Assembly (NCBI GenBank): GCA_943331855.1 | Contig: CALQNE010000041.1 | Location: forward strand, 1 to 17,124 | From: Bordetella parapertussis | GTDB lineage: Bacteria > Pseudomonadota > Gammaproteobacteria > Burkholderiales > Burkholderiaceae_B | Length of the DNA: 17,124 bases | Direction: 5' to 3' | Shown: one piece after another, positions 1 through 7,345 of the stretch | Numbering within the stretch: position 1 is the stretch's first letter | How the letters are laid out: each line of letters opens with the position of its first letter | The notes under the pieces: model-generated | What the model saw: the letters and a program-made list of their open reading frames with translations, nothing else | Databases searched by the model: none | What the model was told of the DNA's origin: nothing | Translations under genes and position numbers: made by a program

Positions 1-105
1 AAAAAACTGCATATTCACACTTGCGGGTGGAAAGTAATGATTTCCCTCTACCACGATGGTTTCATTTGAGCTGGCTAAAATTTCATTACCCCAAATTGCT
101 TTCAT
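1..105 (-). CDS. DUF427 domain protein, N-terminal 35 residues (cut by window edge)
   Basis: Reading leftward from an ATG at 105, the frame stays open to the window edge and encodes 35 residues beginning MKAIWGNEILASS, followed by VVEGNHYFPP. This matches the usual start of DUF427 proteins, small single-domain proteins of about 90-120 residues with no settled function. A GGGAG ribosome binding site lies about 6 bases upstream (rc of 112-116). The gene diverges from egtD across 94 bases that contain a perfect inverted repeat. The rest of the gene is outside the window, so integrity cannot be judged. Confidence 0.8.
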   Translation of the reverse strand, partial: MKAIWGNEILASSNETIVVEGNHYFPPASVNMQFF

Positions 106-126
106 AACATCTCCCAGTAAAGATTT

Positions 127-154
127 AGCATAAAGCAAATCTCATCTTTATGCT
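127..154. promoter_or_regulatory. Perfect 9-bp inverted repeat in the DUF427/egtD divergent intergenic region
   Basis: AGCATAAAG at 127-135 is exactly the reverse complement of CTTTATGCT at 146-154, separated by 10 bases. It lies in the middle of the 94-base gap between two divergent starts. A TATAAA at 156-161 next to the right arm could be a -10 element for egtD. The AT-rich arms, the about 19-base centre-to-centre spacing and the lack of a following T-run fit an operator for a dimeric regulator better than a terminator. The binding protein is unknown. Confidence 0.4.
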
Positions 155-199
155 GTATAAAGACTGACGACTTTCAAGAGAATATTGCAATAAAATTTC

Positions 200-1147
200 A
201 TGCAAACACCTACCGCATCAGAAGATCACTCCACCATTCATCACGACTTTACATCAGAGATCGAAACAGGATTATTGGCTCAATCAGCCTCCATTTCTCC
301 AAAGTTTTTATATGATGCCTTAGGCTCGCATCTATTTACTGCAATTACCCTACTGCCTGAATACTATCCAACCAGCACTGAAAAAAATATCTTCACCCAA
401 TACCAAGCGCAAATTGCTCAGGCAGTCGGCACGGGTGGCACGTTCATTGATTTGGGCGCTGGTAATTGCCAGAAAGCAGAATTCTTTTTTAACGCGCTCA
501 AGCCTTCTGCCTATGTCGCTATCGATTTTTCAGTCGAATACCTACAAGAGGCCGTAAAAAAGCTTGCAGGAAAATATCCACACATTCTCATGCAATACTT
601 GGGTATGGATTTTTCTAAGCAACTGGTGATTCCCAGTTCCGTTGCAACGACAAAAAGAACGTTCTTTTATCCCGGCTCCAGTCTTGGCAATTTTTTGAGC
701 ACTGAAGCGCTTACGCTTCTTAGCCAGATCAAGGGTCAGGCGCATGACGGTGGGTTATTACTTGGCGTCGACTTAATGAAAGAAGACTCTGTTTTGATCG
801 CCGCATATGACGACCCTCTAAAAGTCACAGCCGCTTTTAATCTTAATATTCTAAGATCGGTTAACACGCATCTAGGCTCTAATTTTAACGTTGAGCAATT
901 TCGCCACGTCGTCAAAATCAATCATGCAGAGCATAGGGTTGAACTTTATCTTGAAGCCCTTGAAGACCTAACCGTCTCATGGTCGGGGAATTCGAGATCC
1001 TTCAAAAAGGGCGACCTGATTCATACTGAAAACTCTCATAAATACACAATTGACTCTATCAAGCAATTGTTAGCTAATGCAGGTTTTGAAACAACTCAAA
1101 TCTGGACAGATCCAAAAGACTATTTTGCGGTGATCTACGCGCACTAA
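200..1147 (+). CDS. egtD: L-histidine N-alpha-methyltransferase EgtD
   Basis: EgtD transfers three methyl groups from S-adenosylmethionine to the alpha-amino group of histidine, giving hercynine, the first step of ergothioneine synthesis. It is cytoplasmic. The 315 residues match the family's usual length (about 320). The family signature EYYPT is at 54-58, and the SAM-binding glycine loop DLGAGN is at 84-89. Residues that hold histidine in mycobacterial EgtD appear conserved: Tyr55 or Tyr56, Asn164 in PGSSLGN, Tyr203 in AAYDD, and Glu277 and Ser279 in HTENSHK. The start has no strong ribosome binding site, but the nearest in-frame upstream start (TTG at 185) is followed by a stop. egtB follows 13 bases downstream, so the two are probably co-transcribed, in the order D-B. 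Confidence 0.95.
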   Translation: MQTPTASEDHSTIHHDFTSEIETGLLAQSASISPKFLYDALGSHLFTAITLLPEYYPTSTEKNIFTQYQAQIAQAVGTGGTFIDLGAGNCQKAEFFFNALKPSAYVAIDFSVEYLQEAVKKLAGKYPHILMQYLGMDFSKQLVIPSSVATTKRTFFYPGSSLGNFLSTEALTLLSQIKGQAHDGGLLLGVDLMKEDSVLIAAYDDPLKVTAAFNLNILRSVNTHLGSNFNVEQFRHVVKINHAEHRVELYLEALEDLTVSWSGNSRSFKKGDLIHTENSHKYTIDSIKQLLANAGFETTQIWTDPKDYFAVIYAH

Positions 1148-1160
1148 AACTTTCAATAAG

Positions 1161-2375
1161 ATGACCTCCTCTACCTCACTTCTCGATCAGTTTCTGCGCT
1201 CTAGACGGCAGTCGATCGACCTCATTGCGACGTTAAGCCCTGAGGACTGTCAGGCTCAGTCGATGGAAGATACAAGCCCCGCCAAGTGGCATTTAGCGCA
1301 CGTCACCTGGTTTTATGAAGTGATGGTGCTCAAGCCTTTTGAAAAAAACTTTCAATACTGGAATCCACAATTTGCCATCCTCTTTAACAGTTATTACAAC
1401 GGTGTTGGTGATAAGCATCCGCGTAAGCAGCGAGGATTACTTACCAGACCATCTTTGCAAGAAGTTTTAGCTTGGCGCGCCAATATTGAACATAGAGTCG
1501 ATACCCTATTAAAAGAAAATACATCTTCAGAACTCCAATGGTTGGTTCAACTTGGCATCAATCATGAACAACAGCATCAAGAGCTCTTACTCACTGATAT
1601 TCAGCATCTTTTTTACCAAAACTCATTACTTCCAGCCTACACATCTGCCAATGTAGGTACCCATCCGAGCATAGGTGCTACCAGATGGGTCGAAGGGATA
1701 TCTGGGCTTGTCGAAGTTGGTTTTGAGGGCAAAGGGTTTCATTTTGATAATGAAGCACCGCGACATACCACCTTTAATCAAGTACATGCGATCGCAAGCG
1801 CGCTTGTAAATAATGCGCAATGGTTGCTATTTATAGAAGATGGCGGCTACCAAGATTCTCAATGGTGGTTAGATGCCGGTTGGGCGTGGGTCAAAGCCGA
1901 ACAAATTACTGCACCCTTTTATTGGAACAAGAGCAAGGATAGCCAATATTGGCGCTTTTCCCTCAACGGCAATAGCCCTCTGGAAAGCACTTTACCCGTA
2001 TCAAATATTAGCTATTTTGAGGCTGAGGCCTTTGCGCGTTGGGCGAGCAAAAGATTAGAAGGGTATGCCGGCGTACGTTTACCGACTGAATTTGAATGGG
2101 AGTTTTTTGCTCAGCGTAAGGCAGAATTTGCAAACGATCTGTTTGGTTCGGTCTGGCAATGGACAAGCAGCAACTACTCTGCTTACCCAGGCTATAAACC
2201 TTGGGGCGGAATTGCCGGAGAATACAACGGCAAATTTATGATCAATCAAATGGTCTTGAGGGGAAGCTCTGCGTACACGCCTGCGGGACACTCTAGAATT
2301 ACCTATCGTAATTTCTTTCCGACACAGGCGCGTTGGCAAATGACTGGCTTACGGCTCGCTAAAGATATTATTTGA
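1161..2375 (+). CDS. egtB: Ergothioneine biosynthesis sulfoxide synthase EgtB
   Basis: EgtB is a cytoplasmic non-haem iron enzyme that uses oxygen to join hercynine to a thiol, forming a sulfoxide precursor of ergothioneine. An N-terminal DinB_2 domain (about 8-150) carries the expected iron ligands His47 in HLAHVTW and His135/His139 in the HxxxHxE motif. A C-terminal formylglycine-generating-enzyme-like domain (about 170-402) ends in RNFF...RW...GLRLA. The segment that contacts the gamma-glutamyl group in mycobacterial EgtB (Trp415, Asp416) aligns with Phe385-Phe386 here, which suggests free cysteine as the sulfur donor. No egtA or egtC is present in the window, in agreement. A C-S lyase (egtE) is also absent here. 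The gene converges with the amidase gene, whose stop is 8 bases away. Confidence 0.95.
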   Translation: MTSSTSLLDQFLRSRRQSIDLIATLSPEDCQAQSMEDTSPAKWHLAHVTWFYEVMVLKPFEKNFQYWNPQFAILFNSYYNGVGDKHPRKQRGLLTRPSLQEVLAWRANIEHRVDTLLKENTSSELQWLVQLGINHEQQHQELLLTDIQHLFYQNSLLPAYTSANVGTHPSIGATRWVEGISGLVEVGFEGKGFHFDNEAPRHTTFNQVHAIASALVNNAQWLLFIEDGGYQDSQWWLDAGWAWVKAEQITAPFYWNKSKDSQYWRFSLNGNSPLESTLPVSNISYFEAEAFARWASKRLEGYAGVRLPTEFEWEFFAQRKAEFANDLFGSVWQWTSSNYSAYPGYKPWGGIAGEYNGKFMINQMVLRGSSAYTPAGHSRITYRNFFPTQARWQMTGLRLAKDII

Positions 2376-2383
2376 TTTTCAAA

Positions 2384-3505
2384 TTATTTCAAGAGTTCTG
2401 CCGTTAAGTCATTTTTTGGGTAAGGTAAGTTATCAATGACCCAAGTCTTCGATTTGCCGGATTTGAATACTTGATTCAGGTCAATTTCGACATAATTTGT
2501 ACGGTTTGCATAGTTTGCAATTTTCATACGATTATTTTTTAAATCTTTCAGATTGACCCATTGTGTGTAATCAGACACAACCTGCTTGCCATCTGTCGAT
2601 CGAGCAACCCCTACTGGAATATCAACGTTATTCAAAAGGTGACCAGTCAACTGAATCGCCTCAAGCGCATCGTTCGGCTGATACGCAAAATGTTTGAGAT
2701 AAGCTGTTCTCACAAAACGTGAGGGTGGTGTGTAATCTCCCATTAATCCAAGCAAGCCACCGCCTTGACCGAGTTCAGTCACATTGGTCCCCCGTACATC
2801 AACAGATGAGGTAGCCGTAGCTGTAAGTGATAAATAGTTTCGAACATTAGTGATTTGCCAGTCATAGGTTGGTGAGTTGGTCAAAACACCAGCTACATTC
2901 TCATGAATCATCATTTGACCCTTCACGAATTCAACAACGATGCTGTCGCCACTTCGATCTGTTAACACGTAGTGTATCCAAGGCGGGGTGGGAATACCTT
3001 TGACCTCATTCGGGTCATACCAAACCTTGTATTTTGGAAGCTCAGCCCGCAATTCTTTGACTGAACTGAACATCCCTAAAACAAAACCTCCAAAATTCAT
3101 GACAGAAACATATTGTTTGTCTTGCGGGGTCACGGTTTGATATTCAGTAAAACCAGGTAAGAAATTTCCACTCATCCCAAGCCCTACTTCATTTTGCCCT
3201 TCTAAGTACGCGGGCGATCCCTGTAAAACTTCAGGCGCGACCGCAACAAAGGCATACTTACTCGATAGGTTTGTAGCAGGCAAATTCAAGGACGCTGGCG
3301 CGGTCAGCGCAATAGCCGTGCCTTTAGGATTTGCGACCAGCGCCCACTTCATATCAAACGCCCACTCCATCGTTCTGCCGGCAACCACTGAGCCATCCTT
3401 TGCGATCACATTCACGGCGGTGCATGCATTGCTCACCAATGGGGCAAATGCCACAGCGACTGAAATCGCACTAGCTGCCATTTTTTTAAAAAGTTTTTGT
3501 TTCAC
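2384..3505 (-). CDS. Exported choloylglycine hydrolase / penicillin V acylase family amidase
   Basis: This is an N-terminal-nucleophile hydrolase of the linear amide C-N hydrolase family, which includes bile salt hydrolases, penicillin V acylases and N-acyl-homoserine lactone acylases. A signal peptide (about 1-27, ending LVSNA) is directly followed by Cys28, the expected nucleophile exposed by processing. Arg44 sits 16 residues after the Cys, as in characterised members, and Asn210 (LTNSP) and Arg263 (SRFVR) match other active-site positions. Glu47 stands where Gram-positive enzymes have Asp. The 373-residue length fits the Gram-negative exported branch. The start is GTG, with AAAGGG about 9 bases upstream. 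The MFS gene lies 26 bases upstream on the same strand, so they probably form an operon. The natural substrate cannot be read from sequence; bile salts are unlikely if the host is free-living. Confidence 0.85.
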   Translation of the reverse strand: MKQKLFKKMAASAISVAVAFAPLVSNACTAVNVIAKDGSVVAGRTMEWAFDMKWALVANPKGTAIALTAPASLNLPATNLSSKYAFVAVAPEVLQGSPAYLEGQNEVGLGMSGNFLPGFTEYQTVTPQDKQYVSVMNFGGFVLGMFSSVKELRAELPKYKVWYDPNEVKGIPTPPWIHYVLTDRSGDSIVVEFVKGQMMIHENVAGVLTNSPTYDWQITNVRNYLSLTATATSSVDVRGTNVTELGQGGGLLGLMGDYTPPSRFVRTAYLKHFAYQPNDALEAIQLTGHLLNNVDIPVGVARSTDGKQVVSDYTQWVNLKDLKNNRMKIANYANRTNYVEIDLNQVFKSGKSKTWVIDNLPYPKNDLTAELLK

Positions 3506-3531
3506 TGTGACGTCCCTTTGAATAGGTCAAC

Positions 3532-4722
3532 TTATTTGTCAAAAGCATAACACTTACCCGCAATCGAAACCCATGAGGCCATTAATATAAATGCCACTAA
3601 GGCACAACCGCCCGAAAATAAGAATGCATAGAGAGGAGCAATAGATTCATACAACCAGCCAAAGATAAATGAAGCAGGAAACAGCATTAATCCGTTGATT
3701 AAATTAAACCAGCCGAATGCTGTTCCCGCTAATCCTGTGGGCGCCATGTCTGCAACTAAGGCTTTCTCCACTCCTTCGGTCGCTGCTTTGAACAATCCAT
3801 AGATCCCAAAGAGCCCAAAGATTTGATAAAGCGAGAGCCCTGGCAATCCCATTGCGATATAGAAAAAAGCAAAAGCCATCCATGCAATCAAAATAAATTT
3901 CTTGCGACCAAAGGTGTCTGAAAGCGCTGACAAAGGTGTTCCAAAAAGAGTTGTGATCAACGAGACCGCCGCCCACAGCAATGGAATTTGTTCTTGAGGA
4001 ACACCCGCTTCTCTGGCGCGTAACAATAAGAACATGTCAGATGAATTACCTAAAGCAAAGATCCCTGCCACGACTAGATATCTTTTGAACTGAACGGGCA
4101 TTCCCTCTAGCGACCAACTAAACCGACTGGCTTGTACAACGGGTTCTCTGGTTGGCTCTTTAATACATAAAGCCAGGGCAATCGTAAGGACCGCCGGCAC
4201 GATTGCCCAAAGAAAAATGTCTTTAAGCGGCACTCCCATGGATAGCAGTATTGTCGCCAATATTGGGCCGATCACTCCTCCCGCGTTATCCATTGAACGA
4301 TGCAAACCAAAAGTAACGCCTCGTTGATTCGCATGAACAGTCTCGGCTAATAGCGCATCGCGAGGCGAACTTCTCAACCCCTTGCCAATCCGATCCGTAA
4401 AACGAATCGCCAGAACCCATAACCATGAACTAGCGATCGCAATTAAAGGTCTGCCAATACCCGCAAGGGTATAGCCCAAAATAATCCAGGGTTTGGCTTT
4501 CTTGGTTCGATCAACAATGACACCAGAAACTAATTTGAAAATACTCGCTGACGCTTCCGCAATACCTTCAATAATGCCAAGTGCTTTGGGACCTGCGAGT
4601 AGAACTGATGTCAGATATAAGGGCATCAATGGATAGAGCATCTCGCTGGCCGAGTCATTGACTAGGCTAATGAGCCCGATGAGCCAAACGGTGCGAGGAA
4701 GAGCAAGGATAGTTTTAAACAT
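3532..4722 (-). CDS. MFS family transporter (12-helix)
   Basis: This is a major facilitator superfamily inner-membrane carrier of 396 residues, hydrophobic throughout, with spacing compatible with twelve membrane helices. The loop between helices 2 and 3 carries the MFS motif A-like GVIVDRTKKAKP (about 67-78). A second conserved cytoplasmic stretch, DRIGKGLRSSPRD, is at about 110-122. An early NDSASEMLYP (22-31) is typical of a subgroup usually annotated only as MFS transporter. The substrate is unknown. The gene ends 26 bases before the exported amidase, so the pair could handle an amide: either exporting a product or importing what the amidase releases. The ATG start at 4722 has only a weak ribosome binding site. 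No clear intrinsic terminator was found in the 129 bases separating it from the SDR gene. Confidence 0.85.
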   Translation of the reverse strand: MFKTILALPRTVWLIGLISLVNDSASEMLYPLMPLYLTSVLLAGPKALGIIEGIAEASASIFKLVSGVIVDRTKKAKPWIILGYTLAGIGRPLIAIASSWLWVLAIRFTDRIGKGLRSSPRDALLAETVHANQRGVTFGLHRSMDNAGGVIGPILATILLSMGVPLKDIFLWAIVPAVLTIALALCIKEPTREPVVQASRFSWSLEGMPVQFKRYLVVAGIFALGNSSDMFLLLRAREAGVPQEQIPLLWAAVSLITTLFGTPLSALSDTFGRKKFILIAWMAFAFFYIAMGLPGLSLYQIFGLFGIYGLFKAATEGVEKALVADMAPTGLAGTAFGWFNLINGLMLFPASFIFGWLYESIAPLYAFLFSGGCALVAFILMASWVSIAGKCYAFDK

Positions 4723-4851
4723 ATCAATCCAATTTACTCTTGTTTACCCGTCTAAAACGATATTTCTGCGTAATGGTCAATGCGTAGATTGAATCACCAC
4801 CTATTTCCTCGATACTGGTTAAGTCCTGATTTCCGCAGGCTGAGCGCGCAC

Positions 4852-5700
4852 TTAGGACTTGAACTTCGGTGTAACCGGTAACACGGCAAGATCCTTCCAG
4901 CCAATGGGTGCACCCGCTAGCTTTGCGGCCTCTGCCGCCGGAAGCCCATCATCCCATCGATTTGCCAAAAACCGTAATCCAGTCACATCATTGGCCTCTT
5001 GGGAACACAGCCAGTACAACGGCGACAACATGGCCTCTGGCTGAATCAGCTCTTCTCTTAAGAAGGGTGCATCTTCGGGAATCATGGGTGTATTGACCAC
5101 ACCACCCGGCACAAGAACATTCACTGTAATGCCCGTTCCGTCCAGATCGCTGGCCATGACGGCACTGAGTCCCTCGGCTGCCGCTTTGGTCGGGCCATAG
5201 GGACAGTAACCTGCTCTAAGCATTGTGCCTAAACTTGTTGTGACATTGATAATGCGTCCCCAACCACCGCCAAGCATTCGCTTTGCCATCACTTGGCTGA
5301 GCAAAAAGACTGCGTTGGCATTCACTGCGATCGCGTTCATCCAAATCTCGGGTGTGACGTCATAGAACTTCGGCGGATTACGATGATAATCACTTCGAAT
5401 TTGTCCCTGACCAAGACCGGCGTTGTTAATCAATATATTCACGCTACCCAGATTTTTTTCTATGCGTTCAACTAAAGACACTGCATCGAATCGAATGAGA
5501 TCTTCTGTAAATACCTCAAGACGCCCAGCATATTCTGACTGATTTGCCAACTGTTTGAGCGCAAGCAAACTTTGCGCATCACGGTCGACAGCGGCGATTC
5601 GCATGCCTTTTGTGAGCAAACCCAAGGCCATTGATTTTCCAATGCCGTTGCCAGCGCCAGTAATCAGCGCAACAGGCGCCTCTAAAGTGTTTAGTGCCAT
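4852..5700 (-). CDS. SDR family oxidoreductase
   Basis: This is a classical short-chain dehydrogenase/reductase, expected to be a soluble NAD(P)-dependent enzyme acting on an alcohol or carbonyl. The Rossmann glycine motif TGAGNGIG is at 14-21, and Asp39 after the second strand favours NAD(H). NNAG is at 92-95, and the catalytic Tyr168-x3-Lys172 is in YGPTK, preceded by Thr155/Ser156 at the usual Ser position. At 282 residues it is slightly long, with a C-terminal extension (about 225-282) rich in Ala/Pro that includes RWDDGLP. A stop codon (TGA) lies 30 bases upstream in frame, so ATG 5700 is the only good start, yet it lacks a good ribosome binding site. A short leader ORF with a strong one overlaps it. 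The gene diverges from the Bug receptor. Substrate unknown. Confidence 0.88.
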   Translation of the reverse strand: MALNTLEAPVALITGAGNGIGKSMALGLLTKGMRIAAVDRDAQSLLALKQLANQSEYAGRLEVFTEDLIRFDAVSLVERIEKNLGSVNILINNAGLGQGQIRSDYHRNPPKFYDVTPEIWMNAIAVNANAVFLLSQVMAKRMLGGGWGRIINVTTSLGTMLRAGYCPYGPTKAAAEGLSAVMASDLDGTGITVNVLVPGGVVNTPMIPEDAPFLREELIQPEAMLSPLYWLCSQEANDVTGLRFLANRWDDGLPAAEAAKLAGAPIGWKDLAVLPVTPKFKS

Positions 5701-5753
5701 GTTGTTTGATCTCGAAAATTCTGATGTTCAGGGATAAGAAGCTGTGACCTCAT
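5691..5753 (-). CDS. Possible 20-residue leader ORF overlapping the SDR start
   Basis: An ATG at 5753 (minus strand) opens a 21-codon frame (MRSQLLIPEH..., ending TTWH) whose TAA lies inside codons 3-4 of the SDR gene, overlapping it by 10 bases in another frame. It is preceded by AGGAGGTGAT, a ten-base match to the anti-Shine-Dalgarno end of 16S rRNA, with 8 bases between AGGAGG and ATG. This is by far the best ribosome binding site in the region, while the SDR ATG has almost none. Translational coupling from leader to SDR is the simplest reading. The peptide has no run of one amino acid to suggest classical attenuation. Its reality is inferred from the initiation signal only. Confidence 0.4.
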   Translation of the reverse strand: MRSQLLIPEHQNFRDQTTWH

Positions 5754-5761
5754 AACAATCA

Positions 5762-5767
5762 CCTCCT
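5762..5767 (-). promoter_or_regulatory. Near-perfect Shine-Dalgarno sequence upstream of the leader ORF
   Basis: On the minus strand the sequence AGGAGG (extended to AGGAGGTGAT) precedes the ATG at 5753 with 8 intervening bases. It does not serve the annotated SDR start at 5700, which is more than 50 bases away and in a different frame. It is therefore the main evidence for the leader ORF. Confidence 0.55.
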
Positions 5768-5785
5768 GGATTTGTATTAATATGA

Positions 5786-5801
5786 GTTTACATATATGAA
5801 C
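5786..5801. promoter_or_regulatory. Imperfect palindrome / possible promoter between SDR and Bug receptor genes
   Basis: GTTTACATATATGAAC pairs with itself at 6 of 8 positions around a CATATATG core, in the middle of the 185-base divergent gap. TTTACA at 5787-5792 could be a -35 element for the rightward gene, with TAGATA at 5812-5817 as a poorly spaced -10 (19 bases). An operator shared by both divergent genes is plausible but weakly supported. Confidence 0.2.
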
Positions 5802-5885
5802 TGCATTCAGCTAGATATTAGAGCAACAGCTTGGTGATATGCACCCATCAATTTTTATAAAAATAGAAAACTTAGGAGACGACTG

Positions 5886-6848
5886 ATGTTTAAACGCCTC
5901 ATGACATGTATTGCATCTTGCGCCCTCGCACTCGCTTCAGCCGCGGTTTATGCGCAATATCCAGACAAACCTATTCGTCTCCTTGTGCCTTTCCCTGCGG
6001 GCTCAATCACCGACACCCTTACACGCGTGATCGCACCCAGGCTCTCGCAACGTTTAGGCCAAAATATTATCGTCGAGAACAAGGTTGGCGCGAACGGGGC
6101 CATTGCCGGTCAGTTTGTGGCACGCGCTGCACCCGACGGCTACACCTTGTTGATGGGTACAAATAGTCCGTTAGCGGGCGTGCCCTTCCTCATGAAAGAT
6201 CCCCCGTACAACGTACTGACTGATTTCACGTCTATTGGCTTTGTCGGCAAGTTCACGCACTTCTTGTTGGTCAATAAAGATCTTCCAGTGAAAAACCTAA
6301 ACGAGTTGCTTGCCTATGCGCGTGCCAATCCGGGTAAGTTGAACTATGGCGCCGGCCACACTGCAGCTCTTATTTACGGAAGCCAGCTTAAGTCTTTAGG
6401 CAATATCGACATCGTGCAGATTTCTTATAAAGGCGAGCCAGAACAAACAGCCGACTTGCTAGCAGATCGCATACAAATTGGCTATACCTCACCGACCACG
6501 TCAATCGGCTTCATTAAAGACAACAGGCTAAAAGCATTAGCCGTCGTGCTCGATAAGCGCAGCCCAATTTTTCCTGACGTGCCGACCATGGCTGAAGCGG
6601 GATTACCCAATTTCATCAACATCAGCTGGATGGCGCTCGTAGGCCCCGCGAAACTTTCAAAGCCGATTGTCGATCTTCTTAATCGCGAACTCAATGCGGT
6701 GCTTCAAATGCCAGAAGTCCGCGAGCAACTCGAACGTCAAGCGCTCGAAATTAATGCCGGTTCACCGCAAGAGCTTGATGCTATTTTGAAAGATCAGCTC
6801 GTCACATGGCGCAAGGCTCTGGATAGTGCGGGCATCAAACCCGAGTGA
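5886..6848 (+). CDS. Tripartite tricarboxylate transporter substrate-binding protein (Bug/TctC family)
   Basis: This is a periplasmic receptor of the Bug family, which binds carboxylated or aromatic small molecules and normally delivers them to a TctA/TctB membrane pair. A signal peptide (1-23, VYA before QYP) is followed by the standard DKPIRLLVPFPAG, then ITDTLTR. The Asn/Gly-rich ENKVGANGAIAG, PDGYTLLMG and SYKGEPEQ segments are all in the usual places. At 320 residues it has normal family length. AGGAG at 5874-5878 gives a strong ribosome binding site 7 bases from ATG. No tctA or tctB is present in the window, so this is an orphan receptor of the kind greatly multiplied in Burkholderiales. 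The divergent SDR gene may act on the same compound, but the ligand cannot be named. Confidence 0.93.
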   Translation: MFKRLMTCIASCALALASAAVYAQYPDKPIRLLVPFPAGSITDTLTRVIAPRLSQRLGQNIIVENKVGANGAIAGQFVARAAPDGYTLLMGTNSPLAGVPFLMKDPPYNVLTDFTSIGFVGKFTHFLLVNKDLPVKNLNELLAYARANPGKLNYGAGHTAALIYGSQLKSLGNIDIVQISYKGEPEQTADLLADRIQIGYTSPTTSIGFIKDNRLKALAVVLDKRSPIFPDVPTMAEAGLPNFINISWMALVGPAKLSKPIVDLLNRELNAVLQMPEVREQLERQALEINAGSPQELDAILKDQLVTWRKALDSAGIKPE

Positions 6849-6934
6849 TAGAAATTTTTTAACGTAATGCGCATGACAACTCAGACCCAACTTGCATTCA
6901 TTCTTTATCTTTTTTCAATTCTTGTGAGAACTCC

Positions 6935-7345
6935 TTGAAAAACCTACTTAAAACAGCCTTTGTGACCTCAGTGCTTGGCTTGTCATTACACGCGCAAACG
7001 GCAAGCGCTCAAGTGGTGTATTGCACTAGTCCCGGGATACCAGTTCGTTGCGTCGCGCGTCCGGTGGATGTTGGCGCACCGGGTGTCGGGGTTCTGCCAG
7101 GCGCGGGTGTCGGTGCGCCCGGGGTTGGAGTCGCACCTGGCGTGGGAGTTGGCGCACCCGGCGTCGGCGTAGCACCTGGCGCGCCGCATGGCGTCGGTGC
7201 ACCCGGAGTTGGTTCGGTACCTGGTGCGGGGGCAGGCCGTCCGGGCGTTGGACACAATGGCGTTGGTGTTGATCATGACCGTGCCGATGGTCCAGGCGCA
7301 GGCCCAAATCGCGGCGGCCCGGTTAACCGAGGCGGCGCACGCTAG
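6935..7345 (+). CDS. Exported Gly/Val/Pro/Ala repeat protein
   Basis: Unrecognised small secreted protein of 136 residues. A signal peptide (1-25, ending TASA before QVVYC) leads into a short two-Cys segment (Cys30, Cys39). Residues 47-106 are built from repeats of GAPGVG with linkers such as VLPGAG and VAPG, resembling elastin-type sequence. The tail (107-136) is polar and rich in Gly, Asp and Arg, ending GGPVNRGGAR. There is no in-frame ATG near the front, and an in-frame stop lies at 6860. TTG at 6935 with GAG at 6926-6928 is the only start giving a complete signal peptide. Such composition suggests a disordered, possibly self-associating envelope or surface protein, which is inference. 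Its base composition is far more GC-rich than the flanks. Very GC-rich antisense frames here are treated as shadows. Confidence 0.65.
   Translation: MKNLLKTAFVTSVLGLSLHAQTASAQVVYCTSPGIPVRCVARPVDVGAPGVGVLPGAGVGAPGVGVAPGVGVGAPGVGVAPGAPHGVGAPGVGSVPGAGAGRPGVGHNGVGVDHDRADGPGAGPNRGGPVNRGGAR
7073..7252 (+). repeat. GC-rich tandem repeat encoding GAPGVG-type units
   Basis: Degenerate tandem DNA repeats based on GGCGCACCCGGCGTCGG-like units, spaced irregularly, encode residues 47-106 of the exported repeat protein. The units vary mostly at third codon positions, while the encoded hexapeptide is kept. This suggests selection on the protein and not simple recent DNA slippage. Confidence 0.7.

Noticed and set aside
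2384..3505. The Ntn hydrolase next to egtB as an EgtC-like glutamine amidotransferase of the ergothioneine pathway
   Set aside because: It has a signal peptide, belongs to the choloylglycine hydrolase family, is on the opposite strand and forms an operon with an MFS gene; EgtC is cytoplasmic.
6986..7307. Long antisense and alternate-frame open reading frames across the GAPGVG repeat region
   Set aside because: They arise from the GC-rich repeats (few stop codons), have Pro/Thr/Arg-biased composition and lack start signals.
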